DNA of 64,000 bases, from the NCBI RefSeq assembly GCF_018881715.1, contig NZ_JACVPW010000013.1, forward strand, positions 310,001 through 374,000, given 5' to 3'. The translations under genes were made by a program, and so were the position numbers. Below the pieces are notes generated by a model. It worked only from the letters and a program-made list of their open reading frames with translations, did no database searches and was not told where the DNA came from. This document shows positions 47,719-56,239 of the stretch, piece after piece. Positions within the stretch are counted from its first letter, which is position 1. Every line of letters begins with the position of its first letter. The stretch is from Polynucleobacter parvulilacunae (lineage in GTDB: Bacteria; Pseudomonadota; Gammaproteobacteria; Burkholderiales; Burkholderiaceae).

Positions 47719-49505
47719 TAGAGATCCTCGCTACCCAAAAGCATTTCAGTAATACCCTTGCCCGCTTGAACCATTGGCCAAACGTTCTCTTCTGGGTCAG
47801 TCTGGAAGTCCATGAAGACGGTACGATCTTTTAGGCGAATAGCCTCTTTCAGCGCACCCTCAACATCCGATTTCTTTTCAATACGCATACCAACGTGGCC
47901 ATAGGCTTCAGCCAACTTCACAAAGTCAGGCAATGAATCCATGTATGAGCTGGAATAACGCTTGTTGTAAGTCAATTCTTGCCACTGACGAACCATTCCT
48001 AAGTAACGATTATTCAGAGAAACAATCTTCACTGGTGTGTCGTATTGCTTGCAAGTAGATAACTCTTGAATACACATCTGAATAGAGCCTTCACCAGTAA
48101 TGGTGAACACATCTTTTTCAGGGAAGGCTTTCTTAATGCCCATAGCGTATGGCAAACCAACACCCATAGTGCCAAGGCCACCTGAGTTAATCCAACGACG
48201 TGGCTTATCAAACTTATAGAACTGCGCAGCCCACATCTGATGCTGACCTACGTCAGAGCAAATGAATGCATCACCGCCAGTAAGTTCCCATAACTTTTGA
48301 ACAACGTACTGCGGCTTCACGATTTGGGAAGCTTCGTCGTACTTTAAGCAGTCCTTTTTGCGCCACTCATTAATCTGATCCCACCAAGCGGCAACTTTGT
48401 CGCCATTCTTGCGCGGACCAGCTGCTTTGAGTTGTGCAGTCATCTCAACTAAAACCTCTTTGAGATTGCCAACGATAGGAACATCCACCTTCACACGCTT
48501 TGAAATCACGGAAGGATCTATATCAATATGGATGATTTTGCGTGGATGGCTAGCAAAGTGCGCTGTATTACCAATCACGCGATCATCAAAACGTGCGCCA
48601 ATCGCAATCAACACGTCGCTGTGTTGCATTGCCATATTGGCTTCGTATGTTCCATGCATACCAAGCATGCCCAAGAACTGCGGGCTAGTACCCGGAAATC
48701 CGCCCAAACCCATTAAGGTATTGGTCACTGGATAGCCAAGAAGATCGGCAAACTCTTTGAGCTCTGGAGCAGCATCAGACAGGATGACACCACCACCGGT
48801 ATAAATGTATGGACGCTCCGCCTCTTGCAATAGCGCTACCGCTTTGCGAATCTGCCCGCTATGACCCTTAACAACAGGGTTGTATGAACGCATCTCCAAA
48901 GTTTCTGGATAGACAAATGGCCCCTTAGCAGCAGATACGTCTTTAGGAATATCAATCAACACAGGACCAGGGCGACCTGTCTGTGCGATATGGAAAGCCT
49001 TCTTCAGCACCAAAGGAAGATCTTTAACATCCTTCACTAGGAAGTTGTGTTTCACGACAGGGCGTGTAATACCAACGGTATCAGCTTCCTGGAATGCATC
49101 TTCACCAATAGCGTAGGTTGGAACGTTACCGCTGATGATCACCATTGGAATGGAGTCGGTATAGGCAGTTGCAATACCAGTCACCGCATTAGTAACGCCC
49201 GGACCAGATGTAACTAAGGCAACACCAACCTTACCGGTTGCGCGCGCATAGCCATCAGCCGCATGAACAGCTGCCTGCTCATGACGAACCAGGATATGTT
49301 CAAACTTATCCTGCTTAAAAATTTCATCGTAGATGAAGAGAACGGATCCACCTGGGTAACCCCAGACAAATTGAACGCCCTCTTTGTGCAATGCATGCAC
49401 GAGCATTTCAGCACCAATCATTTCTGGGGCTGCTGCATCAGTATTTGTATTTGTTGAGTCTTTGTTAGCTTTAGTAGCTAAAAATTCGGCGCTGCTTGTA
49501 TTCAT
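47718..49505 (-). CDS. ilvB: Acetolactate synthase large (catalytic) subunit
   Basis: The ThDP/FAD-dependent first common enzyme of branched-chain amino-acid synthesis, 595 residues. Seen: the glutamate-containing ThDP-activating region HALHKEGVQFVWGYPGGSVL, VRHEQAAVHAADGYARATG, and the cofactor region from GEGSIQMCIQELSTC to LNNRYLGMVRQWQEL. The Mg/ThDP motif reads GEGS (Glu472) where many relatives have GDGS. The first ~28 residues are a Ser/Thr/Asn-rich extension before MIGAEMLV; the chosen ATG has AGGA nine bases upstream. It heads the ilvBHC-psd-pssA-leuA series, with a promoter candidate about 140 bases upstream. Confidence 0.96.
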   Translation of the reverse strand: MNTSSAEFLATKANKDSTNTNTDAAAPEMIGAEMLVHALHKEGVQFVWGYPGGSVLFIYDEIFKQDKFEHILVRHEQAAVHAADGYARATGKVGVALVTSGPGVTNAVTGIATAYTDSIPMVIISGNVPTYAIGEDAFQEADTVGITRPVVKHNFLVKDVKDLPLVLKKAFHIAQTGRPGPVLIDIPKDVSAAKGPFVYPETLEMRSYNPVVKGHSGQIRKAVALLQEAERPYIYTGGGVILSDAAPELKEFADLLGYPVTNTLMGLGGFPGTSPQFLGMLGMHGTYEANMAMQHSDVLIAIGARFDDRVIGNTAHFASHPRKIIHIDIDPSVISKRVKVDVPIVGNLKEVLVEMTAQLKAAGPRKNGDKVAAWWDQINEWRKKDCLKYDEASQIVKPQYVVQKLWELTGGDAFICSDVGQHQMWAAQFYKFDKPRRWINSGGLGTMGVGLPYAMGIKKAFPEKDVFTITGEGSIQMCIQELSTCKQYDTPVKIVSLNNRYLGMVRQWQELTYNKRYSSSYMDSLPDFVKLAEAYGHVGMRIEKKSDVEGALKEAIRLKDRTVFMDFQTDPEENVWPMVQAGKGITEMLLGSEDL

Positions 49506-49521
49506 TTTCTTTCGTCCTTTG

Positions 49522-49541
49522 CAATTTTCGGCAAAAAATTG
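49522..49541 (-). promoter_or_regulatory. AT-rich hairpin just before the ilvB ribosome-binding site
   Basis: Perfect seven-base arms CAATTTT / AAAATTG around a six-base loop (TTGCCG on the minus strand) lie immediately upstream of the AGGA of ilvB. It could affect ribosome access. It has no T-run of its own and no leader peptide with branched-chain codons precedes it. Confidence 0.3.
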
Positions 49542-49641
49542 TTTGGTCTGTTCTATCTCCTGCTTATGGCCTGAGTTCGAACGGCGCTGCTACCGGAAAA
49601 AACCACTTCTTGAATGAGATTCTAGGTAGTAAGCCCTATAT

Positions 49642-49669
49642 TCTATAGCAATCCCCTAAAATGGCTCAA
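49642..49669 (-). promoter_or_regulatory. Candidate sigma-70 promoter for ilvB
   Basis: TTGAGC and TATAGA are separated by 16 bases on the minus strand, a fair sigma-70 match. Transcription would start near 49635, giving a leader of about 130 bases. It lies in the gap shared with the divergent sigma-factor gene. Confidence 0.5.
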
Positions 49670-49698
49670 TTCTTACCGATTCAGGTCTAATCCATTGC

Positions 49699-50268
49699 AT
49701 GGCATCAGCCCAAGAACTATCTGACTTTCTGAGTAGTGTCGAGCAGCGCGCTTTTAAGCAGGCGGTATATGCCGTGCGTGACGACGATGCTGCCCTGGAT
49801 ATTGTTCAAGATGCCATGATTAAATTGGCCGAAAAATACGGGGATAGACCAGCAGTAGAACTGCCGCTGGTCTTCACCAGAATTCTGCAGAATCGCATCC
49901 ACGACTGGTTTAGGCGCCAAAAAGTCAGAAATACCTGGGTCACCCTTTTCTCCAATATGGGCAAAAAGACCGATGAAGGAGATGATTTTGACCCCTTAGA
50001 GTCCCTTTCAGCTCCGGACGACAGTGAAATTCACCAAGATGGGGCTTTTAAGCTGGAAAAGAGTCAGCTTTTACAGACTCTGGAGTCAGAAATATCTAAA
50101 TTGCCTGTACGTCAACGAGAAGCCTTCCTGATGCGTTATTGGGATGAGCTAAGCATTACTGAGACGGCCAAGGCGATGAGTTGTAGTGAAGGAAGTGTCA
50201 AAACCCACTGTTCGAGAGCCACCCAGACTTTAGCTAAAGCATTGAAATTAAAAGGAATTACGCTGTGA
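49699..50268 (+). CDS. ECF-type RNA polymerase sigma factor
   Basis: A 189-residue extracytoplasmic-function sigma factor. Region 2 spans about residues 18-74 (AVYAVRDDDAALDIVQDAMIKLAEKY, then LQNRIHDWFRRQ) and region 4 about 136-183 (LPVRQREAFLMRYWDELSITETAKAMSCSEGSVKTH, a clear helix-turn-helix). Between them is a rather long acidic linker. It overlaps the DUF3619 gene by GTGA, and DUF3106 and RDD genes follow, an arrangement I recall as common in Burkholderiales. The next gene encodes a one-TM protein in the position where ECF anti-sigma factors usually lie. No obvious autoregulated promoter was recognised. Confidence 0.92.
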   Translation: MASAQELSDFLSSVEQRAFKQAVYAVRDDDAALDIVQDAMIKLAEKYGDRPAVELPLVFTRILQNRIHDWFRRQKVRNTWVTLFSNMGKKTDEGDDFDPLESLSAPDDSEIHQDGAFKLEKSQLLQTLESEISKLPVRQREAFLMRYWDELSITETAKAMSCSEGSVKTHCSRATQTLAKALKLKGITL

Positions 50269-50723
50269 AACACTTTGATGACCAATTTACCCAGACCCAA
50301 GTCGACCAGTTTGGTCAGGCTAGCGCTGCCCTGCTACGTCAAGGTACCCAGAGCATTCCTCAGGGCATCAAGGATCGCCTCTATGCAGCACGCATGAAGG
50401 CTATTTCACTCAAGAAACCTGAAAAAGTACATATCCAAAAGGCTGTTTTGGCTGGCTCCGGTCGCAATTGGACCTCTGGATCCAATGGACTTTGGGACAG
50501 CATGGGCTGGATTGCCCCGCTCGTTGTTTTGGTTTTTGGCCTCATTGGCATCGCTCAATGGCAGGATGACTCCCGTATCAATGACATTGCAGAAGTCGAT
50601 GCAGCACTTTTGTCAGATGATGTACCACCAGACGCTTATGCAGATAGCGGATTTATGGCCTTTCTTAAAAACGGCCCACTTTCCGAATCTGATAGCGCAT
50701 CCGATTCAATCCAAAGCAAATAA
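50265..50723 (+). CDS. DUF3619 family protein, putative anti-sigma partner
   Basis: A 152-residue protein with a cytosolic N-terminal part of about 80 residues (including QASAALLRQGTQSIPQGIKDRLYAARMKAI, as in DUF3619), one membrane helix at about 81-98 and a short periplasmic tail. Size, topology and 4-base translational coupling to the sigma gene fit an anti-sigma factor, but no zinc anti-sigma HxxxCxxC motif is present, so this is inference from context. The start is GTG at 50265, with AGGA eight bases upstream. The DUF3619 function is not established as far as I know. Confidence 0.75.
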   Translation: MKHFDDQFTQTQVDQFGQASAALLRQGTQSIPQGIKDRLYAARMKAISLKKPEKVHIQKAVLAGSGRNWTSGSNGLWDSMGWIAPLVVLVFGLIGIAQWQDDSRINDIAEVDAALLSDDVPPDAYADSGFMAFLKNGPLSESDSASDSIQSK

Positions 50724-50737
50724 TTTCCAAGCACTTG

Positions 50738-51367
50738 ATGTCACTGACAACTAGTACGCAAAAGTCTTGCAGCCTAGTGCTGTTTGTATTCTTTTGCGCC
50801 ATCCAGATTGTTCCTGCACAAGCGCAAACCACGCCAAGCCCTGCTCATGGAAAAGCTACTGCCATTCCAGAAAAAAAACCAGATGGGACTTGGGAAGGTC
50901 TGAAGCCTGCACAACAACAAATTCTGGCACCGCTCGAAAGCGACTGGGATTACATGCTGCCCGATAGTCGTAAAAAATGGATTCAGGTCGCCAATATTTA
51001 TCCCAAAATGAATACGCAAGATCAAGAGCGTTTGCAATCACGCATGACTAGCTGGTCTAACCTTTCGCAAAAAGAACGTCGTATTGCTCGCGAAAATTAT
51101 CTAGCTAGTCTGAAGTTTCCTGCCGAGAAAAAAGCAGAGGCCTGGAGCGCCTACCAAAAACTGAGCGATGAGCAAAAGAAGAAGTTAGCTGAATCTGAAA
51201 GCAAGAAAAAGCCTACTGCAGCCAATGCACCGACACTCCAGCAACACCCGATATCGCCGAAAGCTGCCCTTCCAACAACCGTCTTAGCTCCCAGCCCTCC
51301 TGCACCAGCAGAAAGCTCAGGATCCAGCACGGAAGGCAGCCCTTCCAGCAGCTCACCTAATAACTAA
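50738..51367 (+). CDS. Secreted DUF3106 family protein
   Basis: A 209-residue exported protein: signal peptide with likely cleavage after AQA (about residue 29), then the DUF3106 body (WEGLKPAQQQILAPLESDWDYM, KKWIQVANIYPKM, RMTSWSNLSQKERRIARENY), which looks like a helical repeat rich in charged residues, and a Pro/Ser-rich tail. It resembles in character other periplasmic stress sensors such as the Spy/CpxP-like group (helical, Q/E/R-rich), but I see no defining motif of that group. I chose ATG at 50738; a TTG one codon earlier is in frame. It lies 14 bases after DUF3619 and is probably co-transcribed. Confidence 0.75.
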   Translation: MSLTTSTQKSCSLVLFVFFCAIQIVPAQAQTTPSPAHGKATAIPEKKPDGTWEGLKPAQQQILAPLESDWDYMLPDSRKKWIQVANIYPKMNTQDQERLQSRMTSWSNLSQKERRIARENYLASLKFPAEKKAEAWSAYQKLSDEQKKKLAESESKKKPTAANAPTLQQHPISPKAALPTTVLAPSPPAPAESSGSSTEGSPSSSSPNN

Positions 51368-51375
51368 GCAGCTCT

Positions 51376-51912
51376 ATGTCGCCTGCTGAATTAGATACAT
51401 TACCTTCCCCTCAGTTTTGGCGCAGAGTATCTTGCTGTATGTATGAGCAATTGGTACTACTTGGCGTGATTGCATTTACCTTTTTACTTCCGAATCTAGG
51501 TCTGGGTATTTTGTTTGGTATCTCACTGCCCAGCTGGCTTACCTTTTTATATTTATATGCTGTTTTAGGAATTTACTTTGTCTGGTATTGGACAAAGTCA
51601 GGGCAAACGCTTGCCATGCAAACTTGGCGTGTCCGGATGATTGGGTATAAGGGCTACAACCTGACTAAACGGCAAGCATTCTGGCGGTATGTCTATGGCT
51701 CACTCTGGCTAATTCCCTGCGTACTATTGCAATGGGCTTTTCATCTTGAGAAGTGGCAAATTATTGAAATGCTTTTTACTGTAGCCCTGCTCATTTGGCC
51801 ATTGAGTATCTACTTAGATCGCCAGAATATTTTGCATCGACAAAGTCTGCCAGACAGATTGGCCGGCACCCGCTTAGTTGAGCTTCCTAAAAATGTTGTG
51901 AAGCTAAGCTAA
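51376..51912 (+). CDS. RDD family membrane protein
   Basis: A 178-residue inner-membrane protein with an N-terminal FWRRVSCCMYEQLVLLGVI segment (the Arg/Asp-type RDD signature, here with Glu in place of the first Asp), three or four hydrophobic helices, and the typical C-terminal block YLDRQNILHRQSLPDRLAGTRLV. The role of RDD proteins is generally unknown; some are linked to ion transport. It is the last gene of the sigma-factor unit, eight bases after DUF3106, and is convergent with the permease gene. Confidence 0.85.
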   Translation: MSPAELDTLPSPQFWRRVSCCMYEQLVLLGVIAFTFLLPNLGLGILFGISLPSWLTFLYLYAVLGIYFVWYWTKSGQTLAMQTWRVRMIGYKGYNLTKRQAFWRYVYGSLWLIPCVLLQWAFHLEKWQIIEMLFTVALLIWPLSIYLDRQNILHRQSLPDRLAGTRLVELPKNVVKLS

Positions 51913-51932
51913 TCAATTGACCTAAGCTTCAC
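51898..51932. repeat. Inverted repeat at the RDD / permease convergent junction
   Basis: Perfect eight-base arms GTGAAGCT and AGCTTCAC, 19 bases apart, overlap both stop regions. No T-run follows on either strand. Confidence 0.4.
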
Positions 51933-54408
51933 GTAGACATTCCACTGCCGTAGCTTTCTGTATTCTTTTCTGGAAACGGTATCCAGAGGCAAGGCAGGCA
52001 AATACGCCAAAGACAACACCCATCAATACTGCCTGTCCAAAAGCATTAAATTGGATCTCCATCACATAACGACCCAAAGCCCAGGCAGCAATGCCAGAAG
52101 CAAGACCGGCCAGAAGTCCTGCCAATAGTCCAATCATCGCCAGCTCGATATTTGCAATACTGGCTAATGTAGAACGTGAGGCACCCAGGGCTTTTAACAA
52201 TGCCGCATTTTTATAGCGCTCATCTTGGGTAGCTGCGATTGCAGACATCAAGACCAATATCGCCGCTGCAACCGTAAAGGCTAGTAGCAAGCCCAATACT
52301 GAAGAGAGCTTATTGAGGACCTCCTGAATTTGCTGCAGTGAAGCTGAGACATCCACAATCGTTAAGTTAGGATAATTTTGGCTTAATTGAAAATCTAAAG
52401 ACTCTTGCTCAGGTGATTGATAGTAGGAAGTGATCCAAGACTGCGGCAAGGATTGCAATTGCGCTGGCGGCATAATGACAAAAAAGTTCACTCGCATAGA
52501 GCCCCAATCTAATTTGCGCAAAGAAGTAATGGGGGCGGTTATTTTTTCTCCAGCAACCTCAAAACTCAATTGATCACCTAATTTCAGTTTCAGGGTTTTG
52601 GCTATGCCAGTTTCCATTGATATTTGAGGTGCGTCGCCCTCAATCCATCTGCCTGAAGTAATTTGATTGCCCGATGGCAATTGATCGGTATAGGACAAAT
52701 TAAACTCACGATCAATTAACCGTTTTGCATTTTCTTCAGAAAAATCATTCGGGCTTACGAATTTCCCGTTGATGTCAACCAAGCGACCGCGCACCATAGG
52801 ATAAAACTGAGGACTGGAGACTCCTGCACTCTCAAGGGACTTGGTCAGATCCTGTTTTTGATCGCCCTGAACATTGATCATGAAACGATTCGGCGCATCA
52901 CTAGGAATATTCCCCTGCCAGGCACTTAAAAAATCAGCCCGCAATAGTAAAACTAGGAGTAGCGCCATTAAAGCAATGCCCAGTGCAGTAATTTGCACCA
53001 CTGCCAACCCCGTCATCCGCCCTTGAGACAAAATGACAAAGCCAAATGCAAAACGTTTTGTACGTATTGAACTGAGCACTCGTAAAGCGCACCAAGATAC
53101 AGCAGCAAAAACTGTAATTGCTGCGCCAAAACTAAGGCAGGTCCATAAGGCTAGCTTCCAATCTCGGGCAGCCAGCATGATCAATGAAACTGCGGCACCC
53201 ACTCCAAATAGAGCTGTCCACAAAGTGTAAATGGCGATGCCATCAAACTCTTTTCGGATTAATCGAATAGGCGAGACCCTTACCAAGCTATAGATTGCCG
53301 GTCCTGCAAAACCAGATAACAAACACCAGGCTACTAGAATACTCCATAGCACTGGCCAAAGAGATGCTGATGGCAACTCAGTTAGCACCAAATTTCCCAG
53401 GAGAATAGTCAAAACATACTGTCCAATAAATCCCAAGAAAGATCCTACAAGCACTGCAATGAGTCCAAGCCCCAAAAGGGTCTCGCCCTGACGTTTGAGA
53501 ATCATGCTGGAGCTTGCTCCTAGACATTTAAGAGTCGCGCAAACACCTGCCTGTTTACGGGTATAGCGATGCGCAGATAAAGCGATAGCAACCGAAGCCA
53601 CCATGGCCGTTAATAAGGCAATCAATGACAAGAATCGATCTGCGCGTTCCAAAGTTTTGCGCATTAGCGGCTGCGCATTCTCCAGCGTTTCAATGCGAAC
53701 ACCCTTTAGACTTTCTTTTTCTATATATTGGTTTGCCCATGACGCATATGAACCAATTGCAGCGTCAGAACCCGCTAACAGTAATCGATAGGTCACTCTG
53801 CTACCAAGGCCAATAAGACCCGTATCACTTAAATCTTGAAGTGACATCATCACTCTGGGTGCAAAGTTCATAAAGCCAGCACCACGATCTAGCTCACGCT
53901 CTAGAACGCCACCAATCACAAAGGTCTTCTGACCCAGCGCTATGCTGTCACCTTCTTTCGCATGAAGACTTGCAAGCATCGCAGGATCTACCCAAACAGA
54001 GCCTTGCTCCGGGCCAGCAATATATGGCTTGTCTTGATCTTTGGATTGAACCCGTAATGCCCCGCGTAGAGGATATTGGGGGCTTACGGCTTTGAGTGAG
54101 GCTAATTTACTGAACGAATCAAGGGTTGCCATACTGGGGAAGACAACCGTTTGCGCAAGTTGTAAATTTTGCTTGTTTGCCTCATCTAAAAATAGACTTG
54201 GTAGCGGCTGATCAGAAACAATTAACAAATCTGCGGCCAATAGTTGACGGGCATCAAACGCAAAAGCCCTTTGCATCCGATCCGCCAAAAAACTAACGCT
54301 AGATAATGCTGTGACTGAAAGTGTCAGGGCAACTAATAACCACAGCAATTCGCTTGATCGCAAATCACGTCTCAAGCTACCGAAGAAACGGTATATTAAA
54401 TTACTCAA
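51922..54408 (-). CDS. FtsX-type ABC transporter permease (YbbP-like)
   Basis: An 828-residue inner-membrane permease with an N-terminal helix and MacB-like periplasmic domain, two FtsX units and about ten membrane segments (for example SVAIALSAHRYTRKQAGVCATLKCLGAS, and a C-terminal LKALGASRSTLASIANIELAMIGLLAG). It resembles YbbP, whose partner ATPase YbbA is normally encoded next to it; no ATPase gene adjoins it here. The start is TTG at 54408, overlapping the SDR stop by four bases (TTGA), with AGG close upstream, so translation is coupled to the SDR. Its function may be lipoprotein- or peptide-related export, but this is uncertain. Confidence 0.88.
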   Translation of the reverse strand: MSNLIYRFFGSLRRDLRSSELLWLLVALTLSVTALSSVSFLADRMQRAFAFDARQLLAADLLIVSDQPLPSLFLDEANKQNLQLAQTVVFPSMATLDSFSKLASLKAVSPQYPLRGALRVQSKDQDKPYIAGPEQGSVWVDPAMLASLHAKEGDSIALGQKTFVIGGVLERELDRGAGFMNFAPRVMMSLQDLSDTGLIGLGSRVTYRLLLAGSDAAIGSYASWANQYIEKESLKGVRIETLENAQPLMRKTLERADRFLSLIALLTAMVASVAIALSAHRYTRKQAGVCATLKCLGASSSMILKRQGETLLGLGLIAVLVGSFLGFIGQYVLTILLGNLVLTELPSASLWPVLWSILVAWCLLSGFAGPAIYSLVRVSPIRLIRKEFDGIAIYTLWTALFGVGAAVSLIMLAARDWKLALWTCLSFGAAITVFAAVSWCALRVLSSIRTKRFAFGFVILSQGRMTGLAVVQITALGIALMALLLVLLLRADFLSAWQGNIPSDAPNRFMINVQGDQKQDLTKSLESAGVSSPQFYPMVRGRLVDINGKFVSPNDFSEENAKRLIDREFNLSYTDQLPSGNQITSGRWIEGDAPQISMETGIAKTLKLKLGDQLSFEVAGEKITAPITSLRKLDWGSMRVNFFVIMPPAQLQSLPQSWITSYYQSPEQESLDFQLSQNYPNLTIVDVSASLQQIQEVLNKLSSVLGLLLAFTVAAAILVLMSAIAATQDERYKNAALLKALGASRSTLASIANIELAMIGLLAGLLAGLASGIAAWALGRYVMEIQFNAFGQAVLMGVVFGVFACLASGYRFQKRIQKATAVECLREA

Positions 54409-55190
54409 ATTGCCTGAATTTGGCCGCCATCAACACGCATGACAGTGCCTGTAATGAAAGAAGCATTTTGACTGGCCAAGAAAGCTGCAGCATCGCCGTA
54501 CTCTTTAGGGTCGCCATACCTTCCCATGGGGATTTGTCTTAGGCTTGCTTTGACTACATCTTCGTAGCTTGTATCTTCGCGTTTAGCACGTGCCTCGTCT
54601 AACTGACGGAGACGGTCTGTTGCCACTCTGCCAGGCATGATCACATTTACAGTAACGCCTTCTGCCGCCACTTCTGCTGCAAGGGTCTTGGACCAACCAA
54701 GCAGAGCTGCACGCAAGGTATTGGAAATGGCTAAATTTTTAATCGGAGCGATAGCACCTGATGTGGTGCTGGTAATAATTCGACCCCATTTACGCTGACG
54801 CATACCAGGCAACACTCGATCTGTAATGGCAATGAGTGATAGCACCATATCGTTAAAGCTCTTTTGCCAGAGCGCTGGATCTTGACCGGCAGCAGGCGTT
54901 GGCGGAGGTCCACCGGTGTTATTGATCAAAATATCAATAGGGCCCAATTCTTTTTCGACTTTAGAGACCAGGCTGTCAATAACGGACGTATCCGAGAGAT
55001 CCCAATTAAGGGCAAGCGCTTGTCCACCGGCTGCCTCTATGAGTTTTACGGATTGTTGCAAGCCTTCTGCATTGCGGCCTGTTACAGCCACTTTGGCACC
55101 CTCTTTGGCCAAAGATACAGCCATGGCTTGACCTAAGCCGCGACTAGAAGCAATCACTAAGGCAACCTTGTCCTTTAATCCTAAATCCAT
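54405..55190 (-). CDS. SDR-family protein with altered catalytic Tyr and Lys
   Basis: A 261-residue short-chain dehydrogenase/reductase-fold protein. The cofactor region reads VIASSRGLGQAMA, a variant of TGxxxGxG, and NNTGGPPPTP replaces the NNAG element. A catalytic-type Ser region (STTSGAIAP) is present, but the YxxxK position reads S156-N-T-L-R160, so the proton-donor Tyr and Lys are replaced by Ser and Arg. I have seen related proteins with an LSNxxR pattern annotated as 3-oxoacyl-ACP reductases, so this looks like a subfamily trait, not a mutation. GGAG lies five bases before the ATG. It is translationally coupled to the permease downstream. Confidence 0.85.
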   Translation of the reverse strand: MDLGLKDKVALVIASSRGLGQAMAVSLAKEGAKVAVTGRNAEGLQQSVKLIEAAGGQALALNWDLSDTSVIDSLVSKVEKELGPIDILINNTGGPPPTPAAGQDPALWQKSFNDMVLSLIAITDRVLPGMRQRKWGRIITSTTSGAIAPIKNLAISNTLRAALLGWSKTLAAEVAAEGVTVNVIMPGRVATDRLRQLDEARAKREDTSYEDVVKASLRQIPMGRYGDPKEYGDAAAFLASQNASFITGTVMRVDGGQIQAI

Positions 55191-55233
55191 TTCATCTCCA
55201 AAATCTGTTTCTAATTTTTATTTTTTGCTACTT

Positions 55234-56235
55234 TTAATCTAGCTGCAGTTTTTGCTTGGCAACCACATCTTTATAGACGGTGTACTCAGCCTTAATTTCT
55301 TTTGCAAAAGCTTCAGAGCCATTCACGTTAATCAACGAACCTGTATCCTCAATACGCTTTTTAACTGCAGGATCGGTGACGACCTTTTGCAAGGCAGCAG
55401 TGTACTTTTCGACAACATCTTTTGGCATTCCCGCTGGGCCTAATAGTCCGTAATAAGCCATGCGATTAACTGGGGCTAGACCGACTTCAGCAAAAGTAGG
55501 CACATTCGGCAACTGCGCCAAACGCTTTGGGGCAGCCACGACTATTGGAACCAACTTACCATCTTTAATAAACGGCAATGATGATGGCAAGTTATCAAAA
55601 ATCATGGAAACTTGTCCGCCTACTGTATCTGCCAGCGCAGGACCTGCTCCACGATAAGGGATGTGCACAATAAAAACACCGGTCAAACTTTTAAACAACT
55701 CTGTTTGCAAATGACCGATGCCGCCGGTACCGGAGCTTGAGTAAGAATACTTTCCGGGATTAGCCTTCAACACCTCCATGAAAGTCTTAAAGTCCTTTGC
55801 AGGAAAAGATGGATTAACGGCAATGATGTTCGGTGTCGCAGCAATATTACTAATCGCCGTGAAATCCGTAACAGGGTCATAGCCAATCTTAGGATTGATG
55901 GCTGGATTTGCAGCAGTAGTAGAAACCGTAGCCATACCAATGGTGTAACCATCCTTGGGCGCTCGCATCACCTCTAGGGCGCCAATAGAACCACCCCCAC
56001 CCGCTTTGTTCTCAACAATAACAGGCTGCCCCAACTGACGACCTAATGCATCGCCGACAGCGCGTGCAATGATGTCCGTGCTACCCCCTGGTGCAAATGG
56101 AACAATCAAACGAATTGGTTTATTGGGAAAAGTTTGTGCACCAACACTGCCAACGGCAAAAATTCCGGATATCAAAGAAAAGGATATCGTAGCAACCACC
56201 CTCTTTAGAGTAAATTGTGATGCAAACAATTTCAT
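55234..56235 (-). CDS. Bug/TctC-family periplasmic solute-binding protein
   Basis: A second orphan tripartite-tricarboxylate receptor, 333 residues. A long signal peptide ends near GSVGAQT (about residue 34), followed by the family start FPNKPIRLIVPFAPGGSTDIIARAV, VIVENKAGGGGSIG and YSSSGTGGIGHLQTELFK. No permease genes lie nearby. It precedes the SDR gene by about 45 bases on the same strand and follows the MCE operon lipoprotein gene by only four bases, so it may be read from the MCE operon. The ligand is unknown. Confidence 0.9.
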   Translation of the reverse strand: MKLFASQFTLKRVVATISFSLISGIFAVGSVGAQTFPNKPIRLIVPFAPGGSTDIIARAVGDALGRQLGQPVIVENKAGGGGSIGALEVMRAPKDGYTIGMATVSTTAANPAINPKIGYDPVTDFTAISNIAATPNIIAVNPSFPAKDFKTFMEVLKANPGKYSYSSSGTGGIGHLQTELFKSLTGVFIVHIPYRGAGPALADTVGGQVSMIFDNLPSSLPFIKDGKLVPIVVAAPKRLAQLPNVPTFAEVGLAPVNRMAYYGLLGPAGMPKDVVEKYTAALQKVVTDPAVKKRIEDTGSLINVNGSEAFAKEIKAEYTVYKDVVAKQKLQLD

Positions 56236-56239
56236 AAAA

